From Pseudonocardia kunmingensis (GTDB taxonomy: Bacteria; Actinomycetota; Actinomycetes; Mycobacteriales; Pseudonocardiaceae), in assembly GCF_006716445.1 (NCBI RefSeq), contig NZ_VFPA01000002.1, positions 1,054,001 to 1,118,000 of the forward strand: a stretch of DNA of 64,000 nucleotides. Reading direction: 5' to 3'. Position 1 is the stretch's first letter; each line of letters opens with the position of its first letter. Made by a program: the position numbers and the translations under genes. Below the pieces are notes generated by a model. It was not told the DNA's origin. It did not search any database and saw only the letters and a program-made list of their open reading frames with translations. Below, in pieces: positions 16,885-25,023 of the stretch.

Positions 16885-17906
16885 AGCCGGCGGCGACCCG
16901 CGAGGTCGGCCGCACCGGGGTCGAGGTCACGACGCTCGGGTTCGGCGGCGGGGCGCTCAAGTTCCCGCGGCCCGCGTACTCCGACGACGACGCCCAGGCC
17001 GCCCTCGAGGCGGCGTGGGCGGGCGGGGTGCGCTACTACGACACCGCCCCGTTCTACGGGCGCGGGATCAGCGAGCAGCGCCTGGGCCGCTTCCTCGCCG
17101 GCCGGTGTGACGAGCGGTTCGTGCTCTCCACGAAGGTCGGACGCCTGATCCGGCCGGCCCGCGCGGCGCAGCGCCCGGCCGCGCGCACCGGGATCGGCGA
17201 CCCCGCCACGTGGGAGGTGCACTACGACTACACGCGTGACGGCGTCCTGCGCTCCATCGAGGACTCGATCCAGCGGATGGGCGTCTCCGCGATCGACCTC
17301 GTGCTCGTGCACGACCTCGACACCGGCCACCTCGGGCCGCAGGCGCGGATGGACGCCCACACCGACGACCTGCTGCGGTCGGGCTGGGCGGCGCTGCAGG
17401 ACCTGAAGGCGCAGGGCGTGATCCGCGGTGTCGGGTTCGGGATCAACGAGATCGGGCTGGTGTCGCACTGGCTGGACCGGTTCGACCCGGACCTGTTCCT
17501 GGTGGCGGGCCCGTACACGCTGATGGAGCAGGGCGGGCTGGCAGAGCTGGACCGCTGCGCCGAGCGCGGTGCCGGCGTCGTCATCGGCCAGCCGTTCGCC
17601 TCGGGGATCCTCGCCACCGGCCCGGCGACGGGTGCGACCTACTACTACCGGGAGGCCGGTGAGCAGGAGCGGGAGCGGGCGCGGCGGTTGCAGGAGGTGT
17701 GCGCGTCCTTCGGCGTGCCGCTGGCCGCCGCCGCGCTGCAGTTCCCGCTCGGGCACCCGGCTGTCGCCGCCGTGATCCCCGGGGTGAAGAACGCCGGGGA
17801 GGCACGGTCGTGCCTGGAGGCCTTCGGCCACGACGTCCCGGTGCAGCTGTGGACGGCGCTGGAGGAGCAGGGCCTCGTTGCGCGGGACGCTCCGACCCCC
17901 GCATGA
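16881..17906 (+). CDS. Aldo/keto reductase (D-threo-aldose 1-dehydrogenase/pyridoxal dehydrogenase-like)
   Basis: A 341-aa (alpha/beta)8 NAD(P) oxidoreductase. The catalytic tetrad is recognisable: Asp and Tyr in RYYDTAPFYG, Lys in VLSTKVGRL, His in LVLVHDLD. Long insertions and the TWEVHYDYTRDG region resemble L-fucose/D-threo-aldose dehydrogenases and pyridoxal 4-dehydrogenase (AKR15-like). GTG 16881 overlaps the FAD-subunit stop. It is the last gene of the operon, and an aldose-to-lactone oxidation would provide the entry step to the aldonate route encoded upstream. No lactonase gene is present, so hydrolysis may be spontaneous or encoded elsewhere. Confidence 0.87.
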   Translation: MKPAATREVGRTGVEVTTLGFGGGALKFPRPAYSDDDAQAALEAAWAGGVRYYDTAPFYGRGISEQRLGRFLAGRCDERFVLSTKVGRLIRPARAAQRPAARTGIGDPATWEVHYDYTRDGVLRSIEDSIQRMGVSAIDLVLVHDLDTGHLGPQARMDAHTDDLLRSGWAALQDLKAQGVIRGVGFGINEIGLVSHWLDRFDPDLFLVAGPYTLMEQGGLAELDRCAERGAGVVIGQPFASGILATGPATGATYYYREAGEQERERARRLQEVCASFGVPLAAAALQFPLGHPAVAAVIPGVKNAGEARSCLEAFGHDVPVQLWTALEEQGLVARDAPTPA

Positions 17907-17959
17907 GGGTGCCACGCCGGTCCGCCTGATCCCCGCGATCGCGGCAGGTCGGACGGAGC

Positions 17960-19198
17960 TCAGCGGTCGGCGTCCCGGGTCGCTCGGGAGGCCGCGGTCG
18001 ACGCGGTGCGCAGGCCGGCGAGGAAGGCGTCGACCGCGGCCTCGGCGGCGCCGAGCAGCGGTCCCTGCGCGCCCAGCTCGGCGGGGACCAGGTCGACCGG
18101 GCCGTTCGACAGGACCGGGCGGCGGTAGGCGATCGCGGCGCGCAGCTCCGGCTCGGCGTGCTGCAGCAGGTGGGCGAACACGCCGTCGAGGATGATCCGG
18201 CCGGGGTTGAACAGCGAGAGCAGGGTGGCGATCCCGGCCGCGATCGCCGGGACCAACGCCGTGACGGCGGCCCTCGCCCCGGGTTCGCCGCGCCCGGATC
18301 GGACCAGCAGTTCGGCGAGGGCGGCCTTGCGCCCGTGCCCGTCCGTGACCGTCATCCCGGCATGCCGGAACACGGCGTCGGCGGCGACCTGGGTCTCCCA
18401 GCAGCCGTGACCGCCGCAGTAGCAGGGGAGCGTCCCGCCCCCGATCACCATGTGGCCGACCTCGCCCGCGTAGCCCGGGTGCCCGCCCTGCATGAGCCTG
18501 CCGTCGAGGATGATGCCGCCGCCGACGCCGAGCCCGGACCCCAAGTGGATCATGTGGTCGTGGTCGCGGCCCGCTCCGCGCAGGTGTTCGGCGAGCGCGG
18601 ACAGGTTGCTGTCGTTGCCGGTCACCAGGGGCGCGTGCAGGTCGATCCGGCGGCGCAGCTCGTCGACGAGCCGCACGTCCCGCCAGCCCAGGCGCGGCGC
18701 GAGCGCGACCGCGCCGTCGGTGGCCCGCACCAGGCCCGGGACGGCCACCCCGATCGCGAGCGGCGGGCGCGCGGCGTCCGCCAGCTGCCTGCGGAGCAGG
18801 GCGGCCAGCTGCTCGAGGCTGGGCCGGGGGTCGTCGACCACGTAGTCGTGCGGGATCTCGGTGACGCTGCCGACGCCGCCGCCGAGACCCACCCACGCCG
18901 ACCGCAGCGTGTCGTCCCCGATCACCACGGCGAGCACCCGCGCCACGTCGCCCCGGGCGGCGACGAGCAGGGAGGGGCGGCCGCGGGGGCGGCCGAACTC
19001 GGCGACCTCGTCGGACTCGCTCACCAGCTCGCGTGCGGTCAGCTCGGTCACCAGGTCGCCGACGGCGCTGCGGGTCAGGCCGGTGATCGTCCCGAGCCGG
19101 GTCCTGGTGGTGGGTCCCTGCAGGTGCAGGTGGCGCAGCAGCGTCCGCAGGTTGTGCCTGCGCACGCTGTCCGTTCCCCGACCGGTCCCGGACGTCAC
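17960..19198 (-). CDS. ROK-family transcriptional repressor
   Basis: About 412 aa. An N-terminal MarR-like winged helix (HNLRTLLRHLHLQG, then TRTRLGTITGLTRSAVGDLV) is followed by a sugar-kinase-like ROK domain. That domain carries the zinc signature CYCGGHGCWET and a GSGLGVGGGIILDG glycine-rich segment. GTG 19198, preceded by GGGGTG, is the favoured start. The open frame continues to 19393 but the extra residues look non-coding. It is divergent from the Gfo/Idh/MocA gene and should repress the second sugar locus in response to its sugar. It ends 53 bp from the converging AKR gene. Confidence 0.9.
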   Translation of the reverse strand: MTSGTGRGTDSVRRHNLRTLLRHLHLQGPTTRTRLGTITGLTRSAVGDLVTELTARELVSESDEVAEFGRPRGRPSLLVAARGDVARVLAVVIGDDTLRSAWVGLGGGVGSVTEIPHDYVVDDPRPSLEQLAALLRRQLADAARPPLAIGVAVPGLVRATDGAVALAPRLGWRDVRLVDELRRRIDLHAPLVTGNDSNLSALAEHLRGAGRDHDHMIHLGSGLGVGGGIILDGRLMQGGHPGYAGEVGHMVIGGGTLPCYCGGHGCWETQVAADAVFRHAGMTVTDGHGRKAALAELLVRSGRGEPGARAAVTALVPAIAAGIATLLSLFNPGRIILDGVFAHLLQHAEPELRAAIAYRRPVLSNGPVDLVPAELGAQGPLLGAAEAAVDAFLAGLRTASTAASRATRDADR

Positions 19199-19406
19199 CG
19201 CACACCCCGGCGGACCGAGATCGCCGTTCCCTGCGGCAGCATGCCGGCCATACTGCCGTGCGTTGCGGTGCGGCATCCAGGGCGGGCCCGAGACTGCCCG
19301 ATCACCGTACGGGCGTCTTGCATGTGATGGTGCAGAGCTCCGATGCGGATCATCGCGAAGCGCAATGCGATCTTCACCGGTCGCGATAACCATCTTGTTC
19401 TGACTG

Positions 19407-19434
19407 TTGACAAATCCCGCCGGCGGCGTATGTT
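19407..19434 (+). promoter_or_regulatory. Sigma70-type promoter for the Gfo/Idh/MocA operon
   Basis: TTGACA (19407-19412) and TATGTT (19429-19434) are spaced by 16 bp, the same geometry as the promoter at 7422-7449. It lies 112 bp upstream of the first gene of the rightward sugar operon and reads away from the ROK repressor gene. Confidence 0.6.
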
Positions 19435-19438
19435 AGGT

Positions 19439-19460
19439 GCGGAATCATAACAAATTCCGC
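19439..19460. promoter_or_regulatory. Probable ROK operator, inverted repeat GCGGAAT-N8-ATTCCGC
   Basis: Perfect 7-bp arms lie immediately downstream of the -10 box, spanning the expected transcription start. The right part ACAAATTCCGCC (19450-19461) is also a near-copy of ACAAATCCCGCC at 19410-19421, which overlaps the -35 box. Two repressor half-sites thus bracket the promoter. Confidence 0.55.
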
Positions 19461-19545
19461 CATCCGCTCCTTCCTCTGACTCCGTCTCCCGTTCGACGTC
19501 GGGCGATGTGTTCAGCCTGCGTCGATCGGCCTCCAGGGGGCCACC

Positions 19546-20622
19546 ATGGAACCGGTTCGCATCGGAATCCTGGGCTGCGGCAAGGTCAGCCACCAATACC
19601 TGCCCAATCTGATCCGGAGTCCGGTGACGGACGTGGTCGCGGTCGCGGACATCGACTCCGACGCGGCCGCACACGTCGCTGACCGGTACCGGATCCCCCA
19701 CGCCGTCACCCCGGACGAGCTCGTCGCCGACCGCTCGATCGCACTCGTCCTCAACCTGACCCCGATTGCGGCACACGTCGGCGTGACGCGTGCGGCACTG
19801 GCCGCAGGCAAGCACGTCTACTCGGAGAAACCGCTGGCCACGAGCGCGGCTGAGGCTCAGGAACTGGTCGCGGAGGCCGCCCGGCGCGGGCTCTCCCTCG
19901 CCTGCGCCCCCGACACGCTGCTGGGTTCCGGGTTCCAGGCGGGTTGGGCGGCGCTGGCGGCGGGCCGCATCGGTCGCCCCCTGTCCGCGACGGCGGTCAT
20001 GCTCCGCAGCTCGCTCACCGTCCCCAGCGCCTACTCCGAGGGGCGCACACCGTTCCTCGACATGGCGCCGTACTACCTGAGCGCGTTGGTCAACCTGTTC
20101 GGACCCGCCGTCCGGGTGAGCGGGGCAGCGCGGACCTCGACAGCGGGAAAGACGGCGGAGCAACGACCGATGGGGGCCGCGATCTCGGTTTCCGGTGTCG
20201 TCGAGTTCGCGAGTGGCGCCGTCGCGAATGTGTCGCTGGTCTGGGGCATCGCCCACCGATCCGAGATCCCCGCCGTCCACGTGTACGGCACGGACGGAGC
20301 CATCACACTGCCCAACCCGAACAACTTCGCGGATCCGGCGTACATCCGCCGCTACGGCGAGCGGGATTGGAACGAGCTGCCGGGAAGCGGCCCGACCAAC
20401 GGCGGCCCGCACAACCAGCGCGGTCTCGGTGTGGCCGAGATGGTCGTCGCGATCCAGGAAGGCCGCATCCCCCGTGCGAGCGCCGAGCTCGCCTGCCACG
20501 TGGTGGATCTGGTCGGCGCGCTGGTCCGGTCCGGCGAGCGCGGCGAGCGGGTGGAGCTGACCACCACGTGCACCCCGCCGTCCCCGATCCCGGCCGATGC
20601 ACGAGAACGCCTGCTCGTCTGA
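19546..20622 (+). CDS. Gfo/Idh/MocA-family NAD(P)-dependent sugar/inositol dehydrogenase
   Basis: A 358-aa oxidoreductase. The N-terminal Rossmann fold shows IGILGCGKVSHQYLP and the family EKPLATSAAEAQELV motif (Lys in contact with cofactor, about residue 95). The C-terminal alpha/beta domain covers about residues 130-340. Members oxidise pyranoses, inositols or their derivatives at a ring hydroxyl. The ATG follows CAGGGGG. It opens a sugar operon containing an IolE-like isomerase, a Zn-dependent dehydrogenase and an ABC importer, under the divergent ROK repressor. The sugar is not identifiable from sequence alone. Confidence 0.9.
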   Translation: MEPVRIGILGCGKVSHQYLPNLIRSPVTDVVAVADIDSDAAAHVADRYRIPHAVTPDELVADRSIALVLNLTPIAAHVGVTRAALAAGKHVYSEKPLATSAAEAQELVAEAARRGLSLACAPDTLLGSGFQAGWAALAAGRIGRPLSATAVMLRSSLTVPSAYSEGRTPFLDMAPYYLSALVNLFGPAVRVSGAARTSTAGKTAEQRPMGAAISVSGVVEFASGAVANVSLVWGIAHRSEIPAVHVYGTDGAITLPNPNNFADPAYIRRYGERDWNELPGSGPTNGGPHNQRGLGVAEMVVAIQEGRIPRASAELACHVVDLVGALVRSGERGERVELTTTCTPPSPIPADARERLLV

Positions 20623-20663
20623 GGCACCACCCGAGGCACCACCCGACCAGGAGGAGAAGAGAC

Positions 20664-21536
20664 ATGCAGGTCCGACTCGGATGTGGGCAGATCACGTGGC
20701 GCGGCCTCCCCGACGACGCCGCGCTCGACGACATCCGTCGCGCCGGCTACGAGGGCGCGCCCTGGAGCCCGCGCCACGGCGAGAACGCAGAGGAGATCAA
20801 GGCCTACTTCGACGGCCGCGGGCTGGATGTCGCGCCCGGATACCTGTGGGGCGACTTCTGGGACGCCGCCCGGCGTGCGGAGAACATCGCTGCGGCGCGG
20901 CGGTACGCCGAGCTCTCCAAGGAACTGGGGCTGACCGAGGTCTACGTCTCCGCAGGCGGGTTCGACCGCCCGACCGCGTCGGGCCGGACACGGCGGCAGG
21001 CCGTCGGCCACGTCACGGCCGAGGACGCGTTGCCCGAGCCCGAGTTCCGGCAGCTGGCGGACACCTTGCAGGCGGTCGGCGAGGTGATGCTCGGCCTCGG
21101 CGTGCGCGCCTGCTACCACAACCACGCCGGAACCTTCGTCGAGACCGAGGACGAGATCGAACGGCTCCTCGCCGCGGTCGACCCCGACGTGGTGTTCCTC
21201 GGTCCCGACACCGGTCATCTGGCGTGGGCCGGCGTCGACGTCGTCGAGTTCGCCCGCCGGCACGCGACCCGGATCAAGACGATGCACCTGAAGGACGTCG
21301 TCCCGGCCGTGCGCGACGAGGGCGCCGCCGCGGGCTGGGACTACAAGACCTTCGAGGAGCACGGGATCTGGACCGAGATCAACGAGGGTGGGGTCGACTT
21401 CACCGGCCTGTTCTCGGTCCTGGACGGCGTCGACTTCGACGGCTGGCTGATCGTCGAGACGGACGTGACGCAGAAGGCCAGTCCGCTGGAGAGCGCCACC
21501 GCCAGCCGGAAGAACCTCCGCGAGCTCGGCATCTAG
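20664..21536 (+). CDS. Sugar phosphate isomerase/epimerase family TIM barrel (IolE-like)
   Basis: A 290-aa xylose-isomerase-like barrel. The metal/substrate-binding positions typical of the AP endonuclease 2 family are seen in CYHNHAGTFVE, GPDTGHLAWAG and TMHLKDV, with a final Glu in WLIVETD. The N-terminus GCGQITWRG resembles 2-keto-myo-inositol dehydratase (IolE). The start follows GGAGGAGAAGAGAC. Paired with the Gfo/Idh/MocA dehydrogenase upstream it could act on the keto-sugar or keto-inositol product. Isomerase, epimerase and dehydratase functions all occur in this fold. Confidence 0.87.
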   Translation: MQVRLGCGQITWRGLPDDAALDDIRRAGYEGAPWSPRHGENAEEIKAYFDGRGLDVAPGYLWGDFWDAARRAENIAAARRYAELSKELGLTEVYVSAGGFDRPTASGRTRRQAVGHVTAEDALPEPEFRQLADTLQAVGEVMLGLGVRACYHNHAGTFVETEDEIERLLAAVDPDVVFLGPDTGHLAWAGVDVVEFARRHATRIKTMHLKDVVPAVRDEGAAAGWDYKTFEEHGIWTEINEGGVDFTGLFSVLDGVDFDGWLIVETDVTQKASPLESATASRKNLRELGI

Positions 21537-21568
21537 CCGGGCCGCACCGGGGAGAGGAGGGGACGCCG

Positions 21569-22648
21569 ATGCACGGGTTGGTGATCCACGCCGGCGAGGA
21601 GGGGGCCCGACTCGGCCTGGCGGACCTCGCGGAGCCGACGCCCGACGACGCGGACCTGCTCGTCGACGGCATCGCGGTGGGCGTCTGCGGCACCGACCGC
21701 TCACTCCTCGCACGGGGCCTCCGCGGCGGCGCGCCCGGCGACCGGCTCGTGCTCGGCCACGAGTCGCTCGGGCGCGTTCGCCGGGCCCCGTCCGGCTCCC
21801 GGTTCGCACCGGGCGACCTGGTCGCGGGTCTGGTGCGGCGCCCGGACCCGCATCCGTGCCCGAACTGCGCGGTGGGCGAGCTGGACATCTGCCTGAACGG
21901 CGACTTCACCGAGCGCGGCATCAAAGGCCGCGACGGCTACGCCGCCGAGCGCTACGTCCTCGCCGACCGCTACGCCGTCGCCGTGAGCCCGCGGCTCGGG
22001 CTGGCCGGCGTGCTCGTCGAGCCGGCCAGCATCGTGGCGAAGGCGTGGGAGCGCGTGGACGCCTCGTCGCGGCGGTCCGGGCGGGCGCTCGTCCTCGGTG
22101 CCGGGCCGATCGGTCTCCTGGCCGCGCTGCTGGGCGCCCAGCGCGGCTACGAGGTCCACGTCGTCGACCAGGTGGGCGGTGGGCCGAAGGTCCGTCAGGT
22201 GAAGGCGCTCGGTGCGGTCTACCACGAGGGCGCCCACGATCTCGGCACCGCGCTCGGCGGCACCGGGCGCGGCGGATTCGACGCCGTCGTCGAGTGCACC
22301 GGCGAACTGGTGGCTGCCGCCATCGCTGCGACCGGCCCTGGCGGGGTGCTGTGCCTGGTGGCGGGCGGCCACCGGGGGACCGACCCCACGATGGAGCTCT
22401 CCGTCCTCAGCGGACGCCTGACGGGGGGCAACCGCACGATCACCGGCGTGTCCAGCTCCGGCCGCGGGCATTTCGAGGCCGCGCACGCCGCCCTGCTGCA
22501 CGCCGACCCGGAGTGGCTGCACGGCCTGCTCACGACCACCGTCCCCCTCGAGCGCTACGCCGAGGCCTTCCACGCCGAACCCGACACCATCAAGTCCGTG
22601 ATCCTCCTGGCGGCGGATCCGGGCCCGGCGGGAAAGGGAAAGTCCTGA
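21569..22648 (+). CDS. Zinc-dependent medium-chain dehydrogenase, glucose dehydrogenase-like
   Basis: A 359-aa MDR-family enzyme. Catalytic-zinc residues are suggested by VGVCGTDRSLLARG and GHESLG. A degenerate structural-zinc lobe PCPNCAVGELDIC has three Cys rather than four. The nucleotide fold is ALVLGAGPIGLLAALLG near residue 175. The segment after the Cys lobe and the domain arrangement recall glucose/galactose 1-dehydrogenases of the Glu_dehyd_C type. It would oxidise a sugar at C1 or a sugar alcohol. The ATG at 21569 follows GGAGAGGAGGGG, 32 bp after the isomerase. Confidence 0.83.
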   Translation: MHGLVIHAGEEGARLGLADLAEPTPDDADLLVDGIAVGVCGTDRSLLARGLRGGAPGDRLVLGHESLGRVRRAPSGSRFAPGDLVAGLVRRPDPHPCPNCAVGELDICLNGDFTERGIKGRDGYAAERYVLADRYAVAVSPRLGLAGVLVEPASIVAKAWERVDASSRRSGRALVLGAGPIGLLAALLGAQRGYEVHVVDQVGGGPKVRQVKALGAVYHEGAHDLGTALGGTGRGGFDAVVECTGELVAAAIAATGPGGVLCLVAGGHRGTDPTMELSVLSGRLTGGNRTITGVSSSGRGHFEAAHAALLHADPEWLHGLLTTTVPLERYAEAFHAEPDTIKSVILLAADPGPAGKGKS

Positions 22649-22711
22649 TCCGGTAAGACGCGGCACACCGGCCGTGCCCCTCCGGGGAATTGCCACAAAG
22701 GAGTGGTTTCC

Positions 22712-24049
22712 GTGTCACGACTCGCACGCCGAGATTTCCTCAAGTTCTCCTCGATCGGGGCGCTCGCCGCCGCCGGGTTCGGAGCGAGCGGCTGCGCAAC
22801 CGAGTCCCGCCGAACGGTCGGGGGCAGACCGGTCCTGCAGGTGTGGGCGTGGGACCGCAACAGCCGCGGGCAGTGGCACCAGAACGCGTGGCGCCGCTAC
22901 CGGCAGCAGAACAACCCGGACTTCGAGCTGGAGTTCGTGTACCTGCCCTTCGAGCAGCTGCACGACAAGATCCTCGTCGCGGCGATGGCCGGCTCCGGCG
23001 GACCGGACATCTGCGACATCGAGATCAGTCGCTTCGGCAACTACGTCCGAGGCGAGCCCATGTTCGTCGACATGGGCCCGGAACTGCACCGCCGGAACCT
23101 GGTGGACCAGTTCTACGTGCCGTCGGCGCTCGATCCCTGGTCGTACCGCCGCGGGATCTACGGGATCGGCAGCGAGCAGAACACGTGCCTGATGTGCTAT
23201 CGCGCCGACCTCTACGAGGATGCCGGGGTCACCACGCCGATCGGGTCCTGGGACCAACTCGCCGAGGAGGCGCGGCGGTACCGCCGGGACACCGGCCGCT
23301 ACCTCGTCGACGTCGAGTACCTCGACTGGGGGGAGTGGTGGATGTTCACCCTCCAGCAGGGCGGCGGCTTCTTCGACGAGGCCGGGATGCCGCGCGTCGC
23401 CGACGAGTACGGCATCCGCACCGTCGAGTTCCGGCGCAAGGCCGTCGAGGACGGCTGGGCGATGCTGAGCAGCAACCTCGAGAGTGACAGCCCGCAGCAT
23501 TTCGCCGCCCTCGGCAACGGAACGGTGGCGACGGTGTTCGGCCCGCCCTGGCTCTTCAGCGGGAACACCCAGAGCTACCTCCCGGAAACCGCGGGGAAGT
23601 GGCGGCTGCAGCCCTTTCCCCGATGGGACGGGGGTGGCGCGTCGCCGTCGCGCGCCGCCACCTGGGGCGGGACCGGGGTCTGCGTCACGCGGTCCTGCCC
23701 ATTGCCCGACGAGGCCGTGGACTTCGTCATCTTCATGCACACCGACATCGAGTCCGTCCGGTTCGACTTCGACCAGCGCCAGAACTTCCCCACCTACCGG
23801 CCCGCCTACGCGGAGCCGTGGCTCAACGAGCCGGCGGAGTTCTTCCGCGACCAACCGGTGGGGGCGCTCATCGGTGACTACGCGTCAGAGATCAACAACT
23901 GGTACAACTCACCGTTCTGGCCGCAGGTCACGCAGGCGACGCTCCGGGCGGGTATCACGCCCGGAATGCGGGGCGATCTGGAGCCGGCCGTGGCGATGCA
24001 GAACGCGCAGGAAGAGGCACTGAAGGTCATCGATCTGGCGACTCCGTGA
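22712..24049 (+). CDS. Extracellular solute-binding lipoprotein, second sugar ABC importer
   Basis: A 445-aa family 1 binding protein. A twin-arginine export signal (ARRDFLKFSS) leads into a lipobox GASGC near residue 31, so it should be a Tat-exported lipoprotein. The mature part begins VLQVWAWDRNSRG and has PDICDIEISRFGNYV. I chose GTG 22712, eight bases after AAAGGAG. The GTG at 22703 would touch the ribosome site. It precedes two permease genes and follows the intracellular enzymes, so it most likely captures the substrate of the preceding dehydrogenases. Confidence 0.9.
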   Translation: MSRLARRDFLKFSSIGALAAAGFGASGCATESRRTVGGRPVLQVWAWDRNSRGQWHQNAWRRYRQQNNPDFELEFVYLPFEQLHDKILVAAMAGSGGPDICDIEISRFGNYVRGEPMFVDMGPELHRRNLVDQFYVPSALDPWSYRRGIYGIGSEQNTCLMCYRADLYEDAGVTTPIGSWDQLAEEARRYRRDTGRYLVDVEYLDWGEWWMFTLQQGGGFFDEAGMPRVADEYGIRTVEFRRKAVEDGWAMLSSNLESDSPQHFAALGNGTVATVFGPPWLFSGNTQSYLPETAGKWRLQPFPRWDGGGASPSRAATWGGTGVCVTRSCPLPDEAVDFVIFMHTDIESVRFDFDQRQNFPTYRPAYAEPWLNEPAEFFRDQPVGALIGDYASEINNWYNSPFWPQVTQATLRAGITPGMRGDLEPAVAMQNAQEEALKVIDLATP

Positions 24050-24063
24050 ATGGGTGAGGACTC

Positions 24064-25011
24064 ATGGCCACCACCGTCGACACACCGTCGAGCATCTCCA
24101 CACCCGGGCCGGAACGGCCGCGCGCCGGTCGCGGGTCGTCATGGCTGCTGCGCAGGCGCACCGCCCCCTATCTCTTCCTCGTCCCGTTCTTCGTGATCTT
24201 CGGCGTCTTCGGGATCTTCCCGATCGCCTACTCGCTGTACCTGAGCTTCTTCCAGGGCTTCGGGTTCACCGGCCTGACGTTCGTGGGTCTGGACAACTAC
24301 GCCTACATGCTCGGGGATCCGCAGTACCTCCGCGCGGTGCTCAACACCACGTACTACATGATGGGGAGCGTCTTCCTCCTCTCCCCGCTGGCGCTCGGTC
24401 TGGCTCTCCTGTTCCGGTCGAGGTTCCTGGCGGTCAAGACGCTCTTCAAGGTCATCTTCTTCATGCCCGTCATCACGTCCTCGGTCGTCATCTCCGTCAT
24501 CTTCCTGCAGGTCTTCGACACGAACTTCGGGCTGCTCAACGCGATGCTGGGGACGTTCGGCGTCGAAGTGGGGTGGATCACCGATCCGCGGGTGGTGATG
24601 CCCTCGATGATCCTGATGGGGATCTGGACCTACCTCGGGCTGAACTCGCTGTACTGGCTGGCCGGACTGGCGGCGATCAACCAGGACTACTACGACGCCG
24701 CGACCGTCGACGGTGCGAACGCGCTGCAGACGTTCCGGTACGTGACGTTGCCGTTGCTGCGGCCGGTGGCGCTGTTCGTCGTGATCCAGGCGATCGTCGG
24801 GTCCTACAACCTGTTCGCCCAGCCGCTGCTGATGACCGAGGGCGGCCCGGCCGACGCATCGTTGACCCTCTCGCTGTACCTCTACCAGCAGGGCTTCCGC
24901 TACTTCAACATCGGCTACGCGAGTGCGATCGCGTACTCGATGTTCGCGGTGCTCCTGGTCCTGTCGATCGTGAACATCATGCTGTTCCGCGGCTACCGCA
25001 CGTCCGAGTGA
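24064..25011 (+). CDS. Sugar ABC transporter permease, MalF/UgpA type (second importer)
   Basis: A 315-aa membrane protein with about six transmembrane helices. The first is YLFLVPFFVIFGVFGIFPIA, around residue 38. The ATPase-docking EAA-type loop DAATVDGANALQTFRYVTLP lies near residue 220, followed by TEGGPADAS. It follows the binding-protein gene by 14 bp. No cognate ATPase gene is present in this operon either, so both CUT1 importers here probably share an ATPase from another locus. Confidence 0.93.
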   Translation: MATTVDTPSSISTPGPERPRAGRGSSWLLRRRTAPYLFLVPFFVIFGVFGIFPIAYSLYLSFFQGFGFTGLTFVGLDNYAYMLGDPQYLRAVLNTTYYMMGSVFLLSPLALGLALLFRSRFLAVKTLFKVIFFMPVITSSVVISVIFLQVFDTNFGLLNAMLGTFGVEVGWITDPRVVMPSMILMGIWTYLGLNSLYWLAGLAAINQDYYDAATVDGANALQTFRYVTLPLLRPVALFVVIQAIVGSYNLFAQPLLMTEGGPADASLTLSLYLYQQGFRYFNIGYASAIAYSMFAVLLVLSIVNIMLFRGYRTSE

Positions 25012-25023
25012 AGGGGTGGATCG

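Larger units (their letters stand above)
19199..19545. other. 347-bp divergent regulatory gap between ROK repressor and sugar locus
   Basis: No gene with coding character is visible. The right part holds the rightward promoter at 19407-19434 and an operator-like repeat at 19439-19460. The left part is the presumed leader of the ROK gene. The stretch contains relatively A/T-rich islands near 19395-19460, in contrast to its surroundings. Confidence 0.6.

Noticed and set aside
17933..17944. 12-bp perfect palindrome CCGCGATCGCGG between the converging AKR and ROK genes
   Set aside because: Too short and loop-less to be a hairpin terminator, and such self-complementary GC words are common by chance at this base composition.
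16809..19205. Very long (about 800-codon) leftward open frame covering the AKR and ROK genes
   Set aside because: It runs through a clear AKR gene on the other strand and reads the ROK gene out of frame. Composition is Arg/Pro/Ala-rich without motifs.
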